A stretch of 64,000 nt of DNA from NCBI GenBank assembly GCA_016195385.1, contig JACPZS010000112.1, forward strand, positions 1-64,000. Reading direction: 5' to 3'. The notes beneath the pieces were generated by a model. That model had not been told where the DNA came from. It ran no database searches and worked only from the letters and a program-made list of their open reading frames with translations. Both the position numbers and the translations under genes were made by a program. This document shows positions 55,701 through 63,701 of this stretch, piece after piece. Within the stretch, counting starts at the first letter, position 1. Every line of letters begins with the position of its first letter. The DNA is from Verrucomicrobiota bacterium (GTDB taxonomy: Bacteria; Verrucomicrobiota; Verrucomicrobiia; Limisphaerales; JACPZS01).

Positions 55701-57597
55701 CCCGCCCAGCGGATTGTTCTTGACGACCAACCGGGTATTGCTCGCTGGAACCGCGGTTGATCCGCAGCCGTTTGCCTCGGGCGTAAATCAAATACTGACG
55801 CGAGTGACTTCCAAGGACGGCATTGATGCCTCCATGCCACCTGGAATAGACAACGCGGCCGCGTCGGCTTCTTCACCCGTTCTCACGACGAACTGGTCCC
55901 GGATCGTTGCGTTGCAGGAAGGGTTGAATGTGGTGCAAGTCACCGCCACGGATTTCGCTGGCAATTTGTCCGATCCCGTCACGCTCCAAGTCACTTATCG
56001 TCCGCCCGATCCAGTGAACGATCTGTTTGTTCGCGCCACGCCATTGACCGCAACTTCCGGCACCAACCTTGCAAATACGGCTCATGCCTCGAAGGAAGCG
56101 GGGGAACCGCAGCACGCTGGCAATGCCGGCGGCAAATCCGTCTGGTGGAGTTTTAAGGCGCCGGCCGATGGAATTCTTTTCCTGACGACCACGAATTCAA
56201 ATTTCGACACCTTGCTGGCGGTTTACACGGGCCAGCATGTCAATGCTTTGAGTGAGTTAGTCAGTAATGACGATGCGACCACCGGTTCGGGCTATAGCCA
56301 GCTCCAGCTTGGCGTGACCGCAAACCAAATCTATTATATCGCAGTCGATGGTTATGGGGGAGTTTCCGGCCTGGCCTATCTAAGTTATGATTTCATTCCA
56401 TCGAGTTTGTTCAAGCTGACGGTTGCCGCCTCCAACGGCGGCAGAGTGAACTTGAATTCGGCCGCAGTGAAAGCCAACACATCGGTGGTTTTGGTGGCGA
56501 CAGCCGATCCAGGTTTCGATTTCGCAGGCTGGTCAGGTGGCGTTACCTCCACGCAGAATCCCTTGTCAATCGTGGTCACTTCCGACCTTTCACTGACGGC
56601 GAGTTTTGTGCCGCACACCGCTTCGGATGACTTCAATTCGGCTAATTTGACTCACCTGCCTTGGACTACTTCTGGCAGTGCTCCTTGGGTTGTGCCAACG
56701 GCGTCTGCACGAACAGCTACCACCACCAATGGCCCTGCCAACAGGAAGGTGCCGGCGAGCTACAGCCTGAGCCAAATCTTCCCGGTGACGATCACTATGA
56801 CGCCCGCTAGTTCTGTGGGAGCCTATTCAATCGTGGAAAACCTTCCAACTGGGTGGCTGGCTTCATCAATAGACAACTCGGGATCAGTTGATGCCAGCAC
56901 AGGCCAAATCAAATGGGGGCCTTTCTTTGACCACCAGCCTCGCGTGTTAAGCTATCATGCCCTTCCGGCTGGGGATGCAGTCGGAATAGTGACGTTCTCG
57001 GGAAGCGCGACCGTGGATGGTGTTACCACTCATATCGCGGGCGACTCTGAAACGGCTCTCCTGGCGGCTCGGTCCGGTGCGATCGGCAGCAGCCAGCAAA
57101 GCTCTTTGAGCTTGGTCACGAATCTGCCTGCTGGTTCGGGATCATTCGATGTGCGCGTAAGCTCAGAGAGCGGCTGGGATTTCCTGGAATTTTATATCAA
57201 TGGAATTCTCGATCAACGCTGGTCGGGTGAAGTGGTTTGGCTTACTCATCAGTTTGTGGTGTCGGCGGGTCGCACCGCTTTGGAGTGGCGTTATGTCAAG
57301 GATGCCAGCCTGAGCGTTGGTCTGGACGCCGCCTTTATTGACAATCTGCAACTACCCATAGCCGGGGCAGCCTTGGTGGTGCCAGCAGTGAGATTGGAGA
57401 TGTTCGCCCATCCGACGGGCGCGTTGCGTCTTCAGTTGCAGGGTGAGTCCGGACGCGAATACATCGTTGAGGCGTCATCGGACTTGAAGAACTGGCAACC
57501 GGTGTCAACCAACGTGGCGGCGGAAGGCGTCATCGACATCGTCGATCCACAGGCAAACAAAGTTCCGTTCCGCTACTATCGCGCTTTGTCACGCTAG
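52717..57597 (+). CDS. Secreted M36 (fungalysin-type) metalloprotease with multiple C-terminal domains
   Basis: The 1626-residue protein has a signal peptide, an FTP/propeptide region (about 100-330) and a peptidase M36 domain. The zinc motif HEYTHGLSHRL lies near residue 521 and a third ligand region GMGEGWSDFYSLAL near 547. C-terminal to it are two PPC-like beta domains (about 850-985 and 1100-1225; PGEPRHAGLATAGASLWWVY, AGEPQHAGNAGGKSVWWSF). A Bacterial-Ig-like part lies between them, and a divergent InlB B-repeat (AGWSGGVTSTQNPLSIVVTS, about 1230-1300) follows. The FYR-type end contains YIVEASSDLKNWQPV and FRYYRALSR. It is probably a secreted protein-degrading enzyme. Confidence 0.88.
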   Translation: MKIRFLTAACSALLAALPLASFGVLPPQQPALANFDKRLDANRANGGAAGQPAGPVLQNNIPALSEETLALQNQAAVKLKSRLPGVKIERDGILGMPRLVSAPRGFLTGAQGKGRSVEPQSVDALSADDPHRPIKAFLNEYSGLFGHGANVLNSARIKRDYVTEHNGLRTVIWEQMLDGIPVFEGLLSGNVTKNGELVNISSRFVPDANQAANAGAPNRAARIRTTTITAARAIVLAAANLGAEVDESTLVSQADADGAELRQAFRAPGLRGDARVKLVWVPMHRNLLRLAWRVELCNRALPELYSVVVDAQTGEAIVRRNLTSYISSASYRVYDSDSPSPKSPGYPFPTNTQPAVVARKLLKITAISTNASPAGWINDGDNETRGNNVDAHTDHDNDDQADLPRPQGSPNRVFDFPLDLNQSPLTYTNASVVNLFYWNNFMHDQLYALGFTEAAGNFQNDNFGRGGQGNDAVQADAQDGGGFDNANFSTPGDGEPPRMQMYLFSGPDPNRDGALDAEVMCHEYTHGLSHRLVGGDVGISELQTAGMGEGWSDFYSLALLSQSGDDPRGNYPEGGYVSYLLGGLTENYYYGVRRYPYTTEMTRNPLTLKDIDPTKADTHPGIPLSPVSGGSPADEVHNQGEVWCVTLWEARANLIDKLGFPQGNQTILQLVTDGMKLSPANPTFLEARDAILQADEIASGGDNRSELWQAFAKRGMGFSATVPTSDTTLGVGEAFDVPDDVLAGTPDGILEVTVTPHAGSALFASTTEPIFVRITDGIAVTNATILASVNGTTPLIFKNDGTAPDTTANNSVYSAALAVPTTTNTVTLTLIISAPEKDTSTNVVTYSIIPVPANDNFTNAIKVPTLGANYLSNNKVATTEPGEPRHAGLATAGASLWWVYSAPNDSDLLIDTAGSGFDTVIAVYTGSSLKSLKNVASADNEGKRKQAFLSLHAVKGTAYHIAVASANTNGTGTLNLGFTANGQPDLNPPVVTVSSPPSGLFLTTNRVLLAGTAVDPQPFASGVNQILTRVTSKDGIDASMPPGIDNAAASASSPVLTTNWSRIVALQEGLNVVQVTATDFAGNLSDPVTLQVTYRPPDPVNDLFVRATPLTATSGTNLANTAHASKEAGEPQHAGNAGGKSVWWSFKAPADGILFLTTTNSNFDTLLAVYTGQHVNALSELVSNDDATTGSGYSQLQLGVTANQIYYIAVDGYGGVSGLAYLSYDFIPSSLFKLTVAASNGGRVNLNSAAVKANTSVVLVATADPGFDFAGWSGGVTSTQNPLSIVVTSDLSLTASFVPHTASDDFNSANLTHLPWTTSGSAPWVVPTASARTATTTNGPANRKVPASYSLSQIFPVTITMTPASSVGAYSIVENLPTGWLASSIDNSGSVDASTGQIKWGPFFDHQPRVLSYHALPAGDAVGIVTFSGSATVDGVTTHIAGDSETALLAARSGAIGSSQQSSLSLVTNLPAGSGSFDVRVSSESGWDFLEFYINGILDQRWSGEVVWLTHQFVVSAGRTALEWRYVKDASLSVGLDAAFIDNLQLPIAGAALVVPAVRLEMFAHPTGALRLQLQGESGREYIVEASSDLKNWQPVSTNVAAEGVIDIVDPQANKVPFRYYRALSR

Positions 57598-57643
57598 GCA
57601 AAGGCGGTTTGCTTGCACTGACGGCGCAGGCTGCCGATCCGAA

Positions 57644-58825
57644 TCAGGGCTTGGATGCTGCGGCGACTTCGTCGCGAATGAGTTGCTTGAATTTGTCAAC
57701 GCCGATATCGAATGCGGCGGAAATCGGCATTACAGGAGTCTTGCGAATCTTTCGCTTGAAGGTCTTGAGGTTTTGTTCCGCCACTGGCTCGTCCATCTTA
57801 TTCGCGACGACGAGCCGTCGTCTTTCGAGCAACTCGGCGGAGTAGAAACCAAGCTCGTTCAACAACTGCTTGTAATCATCCCACGGCTGGCGTCCATCCG
57901 TTCCGGCCATATCGATCAGCAGCACGAGGATTTTGCAGCGTTGGATGTGTCGGAGAAAAGCGTGACCAAGGCCGACATTCTTGTGGGCACCATCAATCAA
58001 ACCGGGAACATCACAGACGGTGAGCCGATGCCAGTCCTCATACTCCACGATGCCAATCTGCGGGTGCAGCGTCGTAAATGGGTAAGAGGCGATTTTCGGT
58101 CGTGCAGCAGAGATGGCGCTGAGGAGTGTGGACTTGCCTGCGTTCGGATAACCGACGAGACCGACTTCCGCCATGAACCGAAGTTCGAGCAGGAACTCGC
58201 CTTCTTCACCAGGTTCGCCCGGCTGCGCAAAACGCGGTGTCTGCATTCGTGCGGTGGCGAAGTTGCGATTTCCCAAACCGCCCCGGCCACCCTTGCACAA
58301 AACGAATTGCTGTCCGTCGCGAACTAGATCCACAACCAGCTCGCCTTTTTGTTTGTCGAGTGCGGCGGCTTGCTGACTGGCGGCTGCTTTTGTCAAATCG
58401 ATTTCCACGGCGCGCACCCGCCCCGAATGTCGGATGAGCGGCCGTTGTTGGCTGGCCACCGGAAGCGCGGTTGACTGCGCTTGCGCGCTCGGCGTTTCGA
58501 CGGCTGGGGCGGCAACTGCTGGCAAGCCTGCCAATCGCCACACGAGCGTGCCGCAGGGGACTTTGACGAGGAGATCCTTTCCTGCGGGACCGTCCATGCC
58601 CTTGCCCATGCCCGCCTCGCCGGTTTTGGCCAGCAACCGCGGTGAGTAGTATTGCGCGATCAGGTTGTTCAGATCGTGGTCGGCTTGCAGAATTACATTG
58701 CCGCCGCGTCCGCCATTGCCCCCGCTTGGTCCGCCCTTGGGCACGAAAGCTTCCCGATGGAAAGCCACGCAACCCGCGCCGCCGTGGCCTGCACGGGCAA
58801 ATACTTTGATCTCGTCGATGAACAT
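57644..58825 (-). CDS. obg: Obg GTPase with an insertion in the Obg domain
   Basis: The 393-residue protein has the Obg glycine-rich fold (FIDEIKVFARAGHGGAGCVAFHREAFVPKGGPSGG...) and an OBG-type G domain. GTPase motifs are GYPNAGKSTLLSAI, DVPGLIDGAHKNVGLG, NKMD and SAA. It binds GTP/GDP and acts in late 50S assembly. Between GTLVW and GELVVDLVRDGQ there are about 70 residues of Ala/Gln/Pro/Val-rich sequence. Typical Obg proteins have only a short loop there. The start at 58825 is set by MFIDEIKVF. It is separated from rpmA by a terminator-like hairpin. Confidence 0.95.
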   Translation of the reverse strand: MFIDEIKVFARAGHGGAGCVAFHREAFVPKGGPSGGNGGRGGNVILQADHDLNNLIAQYYSPRLLAKTGEAGMGKGMDGPAGKDLLVKVPCGTLVWRLAGLPAVAAPAVETPSAQAQSTALPVASQQRPLIRHSGRVRAVEIDLTKAAASQQAAALDKQKGELVVDLVRDGQQFVLCKGGRGGLGNRNFATARMQTPRFAQPGEPGEEGEFLLELRFMAEVGLVGYPNAGKSTLLSAISAARPKIASYPFTTLHPQIGIVEYEDWHRLTVCDVPGLIDGAHKNVGLGHAFLRHIQRCKILVLLIDMAGTDGRQPWDDYKQLLNELGFYSAELLERRRLVVANKMDEPVAEQNLKTFKRKIRKTPVMPISAAFDIGVDKFKQLIRDEVAAASKP

Positions 58826-58871
58826 TAAGCAATAATTCGCGCCGTGCCGGAACCGGATTCCTGGCGCAAAC

Positions 58872-58900
58872 AAAAAAGGCGAGGCCCGCAGGACCTCGCC
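58872..58900 (-). terminator. Intrinsic terminator between rpmA and obg
   Basis: On the minus strand the sequence is a 7-bp perfect stem (GGCGAGG and its complement, loop 9 nt) followed by six T residues. It lies 25 bp after the rpmA stop and 47 bp before the obg start. So rplU-rpmA would end here, with obg transcribed by read-through or its own promoter in the 47-bp gap. Confidence 0.8.
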
Positions 58901-58924
58901 GGAAAACTCTCTGCGACGCGCGGC

Positions 58925-59188
58925 TTAGGTTTGTGCCGGGACGGCTTCAGGCAGGATGTTCACGCGCCGGCTTTCCTTGTCGAACTTCACCCGGCCATCC
59001 ACGAGCGCGTAGAGCGTCCAGTCCCGGCCGGTGCCGACATGCTTTCCGGCGACGAATTTCGTGCCGCGCTGGCGTACCAAAATGCTGCCCGCCGTCACCA
59101 ATTGACTGCCAAATCGTTTCACGCCCAGCCGTTTGCTGGCGCTGTCGCGTCCGTTGCGAACGCTGCCTTGACCTTTTTTATGTGCCAT
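58925..59188 (-). CDS. rpmA: Ribosomal protein L27
   Basis: The 87-residue protein has the bL27 start [16 protein letters not shown], then [29 protein letters not shown] and VDGRVKFD. It binds near the peptidyl transferase centre. The N-terminus lacks the cleaved extension known from Firmicutes. It lies 3 bp after rplU and is followed by the terminator. Confidence 0.97.
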   Translation of the reverse strand: MAHKKGQGSVRNGRDSASKRLGVKRFGSQLVTAGSILVRQRGTKFVAGKHVGTGRDWTLYALVDGRVKFDKESRRVNILPEAVPAQT

Positions 59189-59191
59189 AAC

Positions 59192-59503
59192 TCAGATTTT
59201 TATTTCTTTGATCTTGATGACCGTCAACTCCTGCCGATGGCCCACAGTGCGATGATAACCTTTCCGGCGCTTCATCTTGAAGGCGATTAACTTGGGGCCG
59301 CGGATGTGTTCGATCACGTCGGCCACGACGCTCGCGCTGGGCACGGTCGGCGAACCCACGGAGAGCTTGCCGTCATTGTTGACCAGCAACACGCGGTCAA
59401 ACGTGAACGGCTGGCCCGCTTCGACTTCCAAGCGCTCGACCTCGAGCTTGTCGCCGGCGGCGACGCGATATTGTTTGCTTCCAGTTTCTAAAACAGCGTA
59501 CAT
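59192..59503 (-). CDS. rplU: Ribosomal protein L21
   Basis: The 103-residue protein begins MYAVLETGSKQYRVAAGDKLEVERL and ends with the RRKGYHRTVGHRQELTVIKI motif of bL21, a 50S subunit protein. The ATG at 59503 gives the conserved start; an upstream in-frame ATG at 59518 adds five residues. It heads the rplU-rpmA pair. The 5' region (59504-59701) is the likely promoter/leader; I see no clear leader structure by eye. Confidence 0.97.
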   Translation of the reverse strand: MYAVLETGSKQYRVAAGDKLEVERLEVEAGQPFTFDRVLLVNNDGKLSVGSPTVPSASVVADVIEHIRGPKLIAFKMKRRKGYHRTVGHRQELTVIKIKEIKI

Positions 59504-59701
59504 AAAAAATCTTCCCACTTCGGGAAAGCGGCGATAGCAACAAACCCGGCCGTTGCTGTCAATCTCCGATTTGAGTTTTGAAAAGAGTCGCGGGCAAATT
59601 ATTCAGGCTTGAACCATGCGTTCGCACTTTGCCGCTGGCGGTTGCTTGGTGGTGCGACGCGCAGGACTGTCCACGGCTCTGAAATTTGTGGAGGCTGCGG
59701 C

Positions 59702-60598
59702 TTACATGAACTGCGGATGTTGGCGTAGTTTTTCCCACGTCGCAGGTGCGAGCGGCGTTTGACGATACTTTGGTTCCCAGAGCGGCTCGGCGCTTGTCGA
59801 ACGGCGTGCGCGCTCGAGCCATTGGCAGTTCAGCGGCTCAATGAGCAAGTTCATCGAGTTGGCGGCAATGGTCGTCTCTTCTTTTTCACCGGTCGCGTGG
59901 CCGATGCCAACGAAAAAACCAGCTAACAGCAATGAGACGCGAAGCATCGTGCTGCGCGAATATGTCGGCAGCGCACACGGACACGCGGGATCAAGCTGGC
60001 GAAAGATATCCGCGAACAAAGGTTGCGTCCACATCGCGGGATTCGTCGCGGGTGAAAACGCGTCGAACAAAATCGCGTGCGGTGCGGGGAATGCGCCTGG
60101 CGACGCGCTGGCGATCAATTGCGGAAAGTCCGCGAGATGTAGCTCCCATCTCACCATTTGATCGCCGTTGACAAATCCCACTCGGTGTTTGGCCACGAGC
60201 TCGCGCACTGGGGACTCAAACTCGTTGAAGTAGCCGAGTTCGCGCGCGTGTCGCAACGCGAACTCCAGCGGCTCAATCGTGTAGTCAAAACTGATTACGC
60301 GCAGCGGGGTCGGAAAATCGCGCGCTGCCCGCAGCACTGTCAACACGTTCGCCGCCGCGCCAAGTCCAACATCCCAGATCACAAATCCGTCCGAATGCGT
60401 CGCCAGGCGTTCCGCGAGCCGAAGCTGTTTCACGTAAAGCGCTTCGGCTTCCGCGACCGGCCCGACGACGGGATGAAACGTCTCGCGATGCGCCAGCGAG
60501 TGAACGCTGTGGACGCCGTTGGCTAGTTGCACGATTTTGTATCCGTCGATTGACTGCACGCCGCAGGTTCCCACAAACAATCCGGCGAGGCACGTCAT
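59702..60598 (-). CDS. MnmC-like SAM-dependent methyltransferase
   Basis: The 298-residue protein includes VIWDVGLGAAANVLTVLRAAR, a Rossmann motif-I type glycine loop. It also has a conserved FDYTIEPLEFALRHARELG segment and ILFDAFSPATNPAMWTQPLFADI, which resembles the acidic PxDAFSP-type block of MnmC-family tRNA methyltransferases. The C-terminal oxidase domain of full MnmC is absent, as in many bacteria with stand-alone methyltransferase modules. The start at 60598 lies 55 bp from the divergent Lrp-type gene; the frame remains open further upstream but without family sequence. Confidence 0.75.
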   Translation of the reverse strand: MTCLAGLFVGTCGVQSIDGYKIVQLANGVHSVHSLAHRETFHPVVGPVAEAEALYVKQLRLAERLATHSDGFVIWDVGLGAAANVLTVLRAARDFPTPLRVISFDYTIEPLEFALRHARELGYFNEFESPVRELVAKHRVGFVNGDQMVRWELHLADFPQLIASASPGAFPAPHAILFDAFSPATNPAMWTQPLFADIFRQLDPACPCALPTYSRSTMLRVSLLLAGFFVGIGHATGEKEETTIAANSMNLLIEPLNCQWLERARRSTSAEPLWEPKYRQTPLAPATWEKLRQHPQFM

Positions 60599-60653
60599 TC
60601 GTCCGGCAAAAAATTTCGTGTTCAAGTTCACGGCTTCAGGTTTAACTCGTGGT

Positions 60654-61133
60654 ATGGATCCTTTGTTGAAATTAGTGCATGAAAACGCGGCGCTGAAACC
60701 GGCGCAGTTGGCCGCCATGCTCAACCTTTCCGAAGCCGAAGTGAGCGCGCGAATCGCGGGCTACGAAGCCGCACAGATCATTCTCGGCTACCGCGCGATT
60801 TTGAATGAGGAAAAGCTGCACCTGGATTTGGTGCGCGCGGTCATTGAAGTGAAGATCACCCCCGAGCGCGAAGGCGGCTTCAACCGGCTGGCGGAGCGCA
60901 TTTCACGCTACGATGAAGTGAACTCGTGCTACTTGATGTCCGGCGGCTACGATTTGCTCGTCGTGATCGAGGGGGCGAATCTGCGCGAAGTCGCGACGTT
61001 CGTTTCCGAGAAACTGGCGACGATCCACGGCGTAATCTCGACGGCCACTCACTTCATGCTCAAGCCCTACAAGGAGCAAGGCGTCTTGATGAGCCGCGAG
61101 CAAAACGGCGAGCGGCTGTCCGTCGCGCCGTAG
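60654..61133 (+). CDS. Lrp/AsnC-family transcriptional regulator
   Basis: The 159-residue protein has an N-terminal winged helix (LKPAQLAAMLNLSEAEVSARIAGYEA) and a C-terminal ACT-like RAM domain (LVRAVIEVKITPEREGGFNRLAERIS, VNSCYLMSGGYDLLVVIEG). It is shorter at the N-terminus than Lrp. A class V aminotransferase gene lies close by, past the DUF2806 gene, and may be its target; that is inference. The ATG at 60654 starts the helix-turn-helix region. Confidence 0.85.
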   Translation: MDPLLKLVHENAALKPAQLAAMLNLSEAEVSARIAGYEAAQIILGYRAILNEEKLHLDLVRAVIEVKITPEREGGFNRLAERISRYDEVNSCYLMSGGYDLLVVIEGANLREVATFVSEKLATIHGVISTATHFMLKPYKEQGVLMSREQNGERLSVAP

Positions 61134-61188
61134 CTAAAACAGGACCGCTTGCTGGATTGAACGTCGAGAAATCCAAAGAGTGTGCTTT

Positions 61189-62109
61189 TTATTGCCATCG
61201 AGCTTGATTCGGAGGAACGCTTGAATCGAGAGTAAAAGTTGAGTTCGAGTCAATAGACTTTCCTGGCTTTTTACTTTTTCCGAAGTTGGCGTTGTCAAAA
61301 AAGGCATCTAAGTATTCGGAATCTGGTTCCGGAGAACAAAGAGAAAAGAGTTCATTTCCTGCATCGGTCAACATTCTTACGTGGATGATTTCCTGGCTGC
61401 CACTAGCTGGAAAGGTGTAGGTATTACCAGAGTAATACGCCGAAAGGAATTTGCCCGCGGGAATTCTAAACTTCAAAAACTGGTTAGCGTCAATGAATCC
61501 GAGGCTTTGAAGAGATGAATAAAATTGGTAATTCATACCACGATTTCGTTCGAGCAATGCTTCCGTTGCGTGATTGTAAATCTGGAACAGATTTCGGCCA
61601 TATCCCTCCCAAACATAGTTTGCAAAAAGCGCGAAAGCATTGGCATCAGATTTCCTGAGAACGCTGATGGAATGAAGCAGCTTCAATGAATATCTGCCAG
61701 GATCTACAAGTTCTCCTGCGAGTAATTTTGCCCACAGACCTTGAACGTCCACGTCGGACACATCTTGAGTGAATCGACTCCATTTGAAGAGCCAGTCCTC
61801 ATCAATTTTTGCTTTGCCAAAACTTTCCGGGAGAATTTTCCGCTGCTCTTGTTCGGCAAGCATCTGTTGAGCACGCGCGAGAGTAGTCTCCAAGTTTATT
61901 TGATGGCGAATCGCCTCAAATTCAGTCCGCTTGCGAGCGCGCTCCTTTAATTGCTCTGCATCAATTTCAGCTTTGGCAATTGTACGTAGCCGGTGTCCGT
62001 CTGCAAAAGTCTGCGCGACTGTGGAGACGGGCCCGATTATCAGTTTTGCCACTTCCGCAACGCTGCGAACAGCTTTGGAGACTTCAGCGGTCGTACCCTG
62101 ATCGAACAT
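61189..62109 (-). CDS. DUF2806 protein, probably recently acquired
   Basis: The 306-residue protein contains the DUF2806 core DEDWLFKWSRFTQDVSDVDVQGLWAKLLAGEL near residue 110, with a helical, Lys/Arg/Glu-rich N-terminal part and a beta-rich C-terminal half (AGKFLSAYYSGNTYTFPASG). The function is unknown. Its bases are visibly richer in A and T than the flanking genes, and its amino-acid use (more Asn, Lys, Phe, Ser) differs too, which suggests transfer. It stands alone between the Lrp-like gene and the aminotransferase. Confidence 0.8.
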   Translation of the reverse strand: MFDQGTTAEVSKAVRSVAEVAKLIIGPVSTVAQTFADGHRLRTIAKAEIDAEQLKERARKRTEFEAIRHQINLETTLARAQQMLAEQEQRKILPESFGKAKIDEDWLFKWSRFTQDVSDVDVQGLWAKLLAGELVDPGRYSLKLLHSISVLRKSDANAFALFANYVWEGYGRNLFQIYNHATEALLERNRGMNYQFYSSLQSLGFIDANQFLKFRIPAGKFLSAYYSGNTYTFPASGSQEIIHVRMLTDAGNELFSLCSPEPDSEYLDAFFDNANFGKSKKPGKSIDSNSTFTLDSSVPPNQARWQ

Positions 62110-62172
62110 GATGCCAAACTATCGAATTACTTCTGCAAAGCAAAGCCTCCAACTAACTCGACCCAACTAAAA

Positions 62173-63261
62173 TTAAAGTTGCGACACGGCTTTATCGAGC
62201 GCGGCGTAGAGTTGGTTCATCGACTCCGGAGTTTCGTCGCCCATGTTGGAAATCCGGAACGTCGTGCCTTTGATTTTTCCGTAACCGCCATCGATCAAAA
62301 AGCCTCGGTCTTTCACGAGTTTTTGCAGCTTGGCGACATCGACCGCGCGACCGCCGGGCTTTGCGCCGTTGTTGACGCATGTGAGGGTAATCGACTCGAA
62401 TCCCTTCTCCGGAAATAGCGTGAAGCCGTGGCGCGCGGCCCAATCCCGCGTCAGCTGATTCGTCTTTACGTGACGCGCGTAACGATTCTCCAGGCCTTCG
62501 GCGAAAAACTCGTCGAGCTTTGCGTTGAGCGCGTAAATGTGCGGAATGCTCGGCGTGCTCGGCGTCATCTGCTCCATGGCGTTCTTCTGGAATTCGACAA
62601 AGTCCAAGTAGTAACCGCGATCCTTCATCGTCGCGGCTTTCGCGAGCGCAGCGGGGGAACAAACGAACAGCGCCAGACCCGGCGGCAGCGCGAACGCTTT
62701 CTGCGTTCCCGCGAGCAACACGTCGATGCCCAGTTCGTCAAACTTCAGCGGCACGGCGCTCATCGAGCTGACGGCATCGACAATGAACATCACGTCCGGA
62801 TATTTCTTTTTGAGCGCGGCGATTTCCGCCAGCGGACTCATCGTGCCGGTGGAAGTCTCGTTGTGAATCAGCGTCAGCGCGTCGAATTGGCCGGTGGCGA
62901 GCTGCTTGTCCACGTCCTCGGCGCGAATCGGCGATCCCCACGGCGCTTGCAGACCCTCCGCGTTTTTCCCGCAGCGCTTCGACACGTCCAGCCACTTGTC
63001 GGAAAACGCGCCGTTCATGCCGTTCAAAACTTTTTTCGCGACGAGATTGCGGATCGCGCCTTCCATCACGCCCCAAGCCGAACTCGTGCTGAGATAAACG
63101 AGTTGCTTGGTGGAAAGCAGCGCCTGCAACTGCGGCTGCATTTTGGCGTAAAGATCTTTGAAACCCTGGCCGCGATGTCCGATCATGGGCGAGCAGAGCG
63201 CCTGGAAAGTTTTCGCACTCACTTCGACCGGGCCGGGAATATGTAATTTGACGTGTGCCAT
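62173..63261 (-). CDS. Class V aminotransferase (serine-/alanine-glyoxylate-type, or phosphoserine-type)
   Basis: The 362-residue PLP enzyme has HIPGPVEVSAKTFQALCSPMIGHRG at the start, TSSAWGVMEGAIRN, VDAVSSMSAVP and the PLP lysine in LLAGTQKAFALPPG near residue 186. It ends GYGKIKGTTFRISNMGDET. The closest broad families are serine-pyruvate/alanine-glyoxylate aminotransferases and SerC-like phosphoserine aminotransferases. No serA lies in view to decide between them. It begins at 63261 and reads toward the DUF2806 gene. Confidence 0.85.
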   Translation of the reverse strand: MAHVKLHIPGPVEVSAKTFQALCSPMIGHRGQGFKDLYAKMQPQLQALLSTKQLVYLSTSSAWGVMEGAIRNLVAKKVLNGMNGAFSDKWLDVSKRCGKNAEGLQAPWGSPIRAEDVDKQLATGQFDALTLIHNETSTGTMSPLAEIAALKKKYPDVMFIVDAVSSMSAVPLKFDELGIDVLLAGTQKAFALPPGLALFVCSPAALAKAATMKDRGYYLDFVEFQKNAMEQMTPSTPSIPHIYALNAKLDEFFAEGLENRYARHVKTNQLTRDWAARHGFTLFPEKGFESITLTCVNNGAKPGGRAVDVAKLQKLVKDRGFLIDGGYGKIKGTTFRISNMGDETPESMNQLYAALDKAVSQL

Positions 63262-63436
63262 AAATCAGGGCGCAAAACTTTTCACATGCCCGAAGCCAAC
63301 GCAAGCGGAGTTTTGCCTGTGCCGCGCGGATAACAAATCCTCTCTCCTGGCCAACGGCACGCGTCGAAAGGTGACTGCGCCGCGCGTAGCCGCAATTCAA
63401 AGCGCCGTCGAACCGGCGCAGCCCAAAACGCCCCGC

Positions 63437-63560
63437 TCATTTGTCGAGGCCCACTTTTTCAGCAGCGCCTGGAAGCGCGGCTCGTTGCGGAGGCGGTCGT
63501 AAAATGGAGCGACGTGGAGAAGCCAAGCGAACGGAACCTGTTCTTCGTAACTCGGTTTCT
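63437..63560 (-). pseudogene. C-terminal remnant of a TPR/kinase-type protein with a frameshift
   Basis: On the minus strand, the frame reading YEEQVPFAWLLHVAPFYDRL, then RNEPRFQALLKKW, closely matches the typical end of TPR or Ser/Thr-kinase-associated proteins (DPRFQALLKKVGLDK and stop). After the AAAAA run near 63455 it is out of frame. Restoring one A would give KKVGLDK and the stop codon at 63437-63439. No upstream part of the gene is recognisable, so this is a decayed fragment. The rest of 63262-63701 holds nothing else I can support. Confidence 0.6.
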
Positions 63561-63701
63561 GGCGGCGACTTGATGCTCGAACACGCGAGCAGTTGGCACA
63601 CGAAGCCGGCGTGCGTTGATGCGGTGGCCCACCCGCGCTCTGCGCACTGTTGTTTTGGATTTACTTTCGAGCGCGACTAGCCCAAGAAAGCGAATCACAC
63701 C

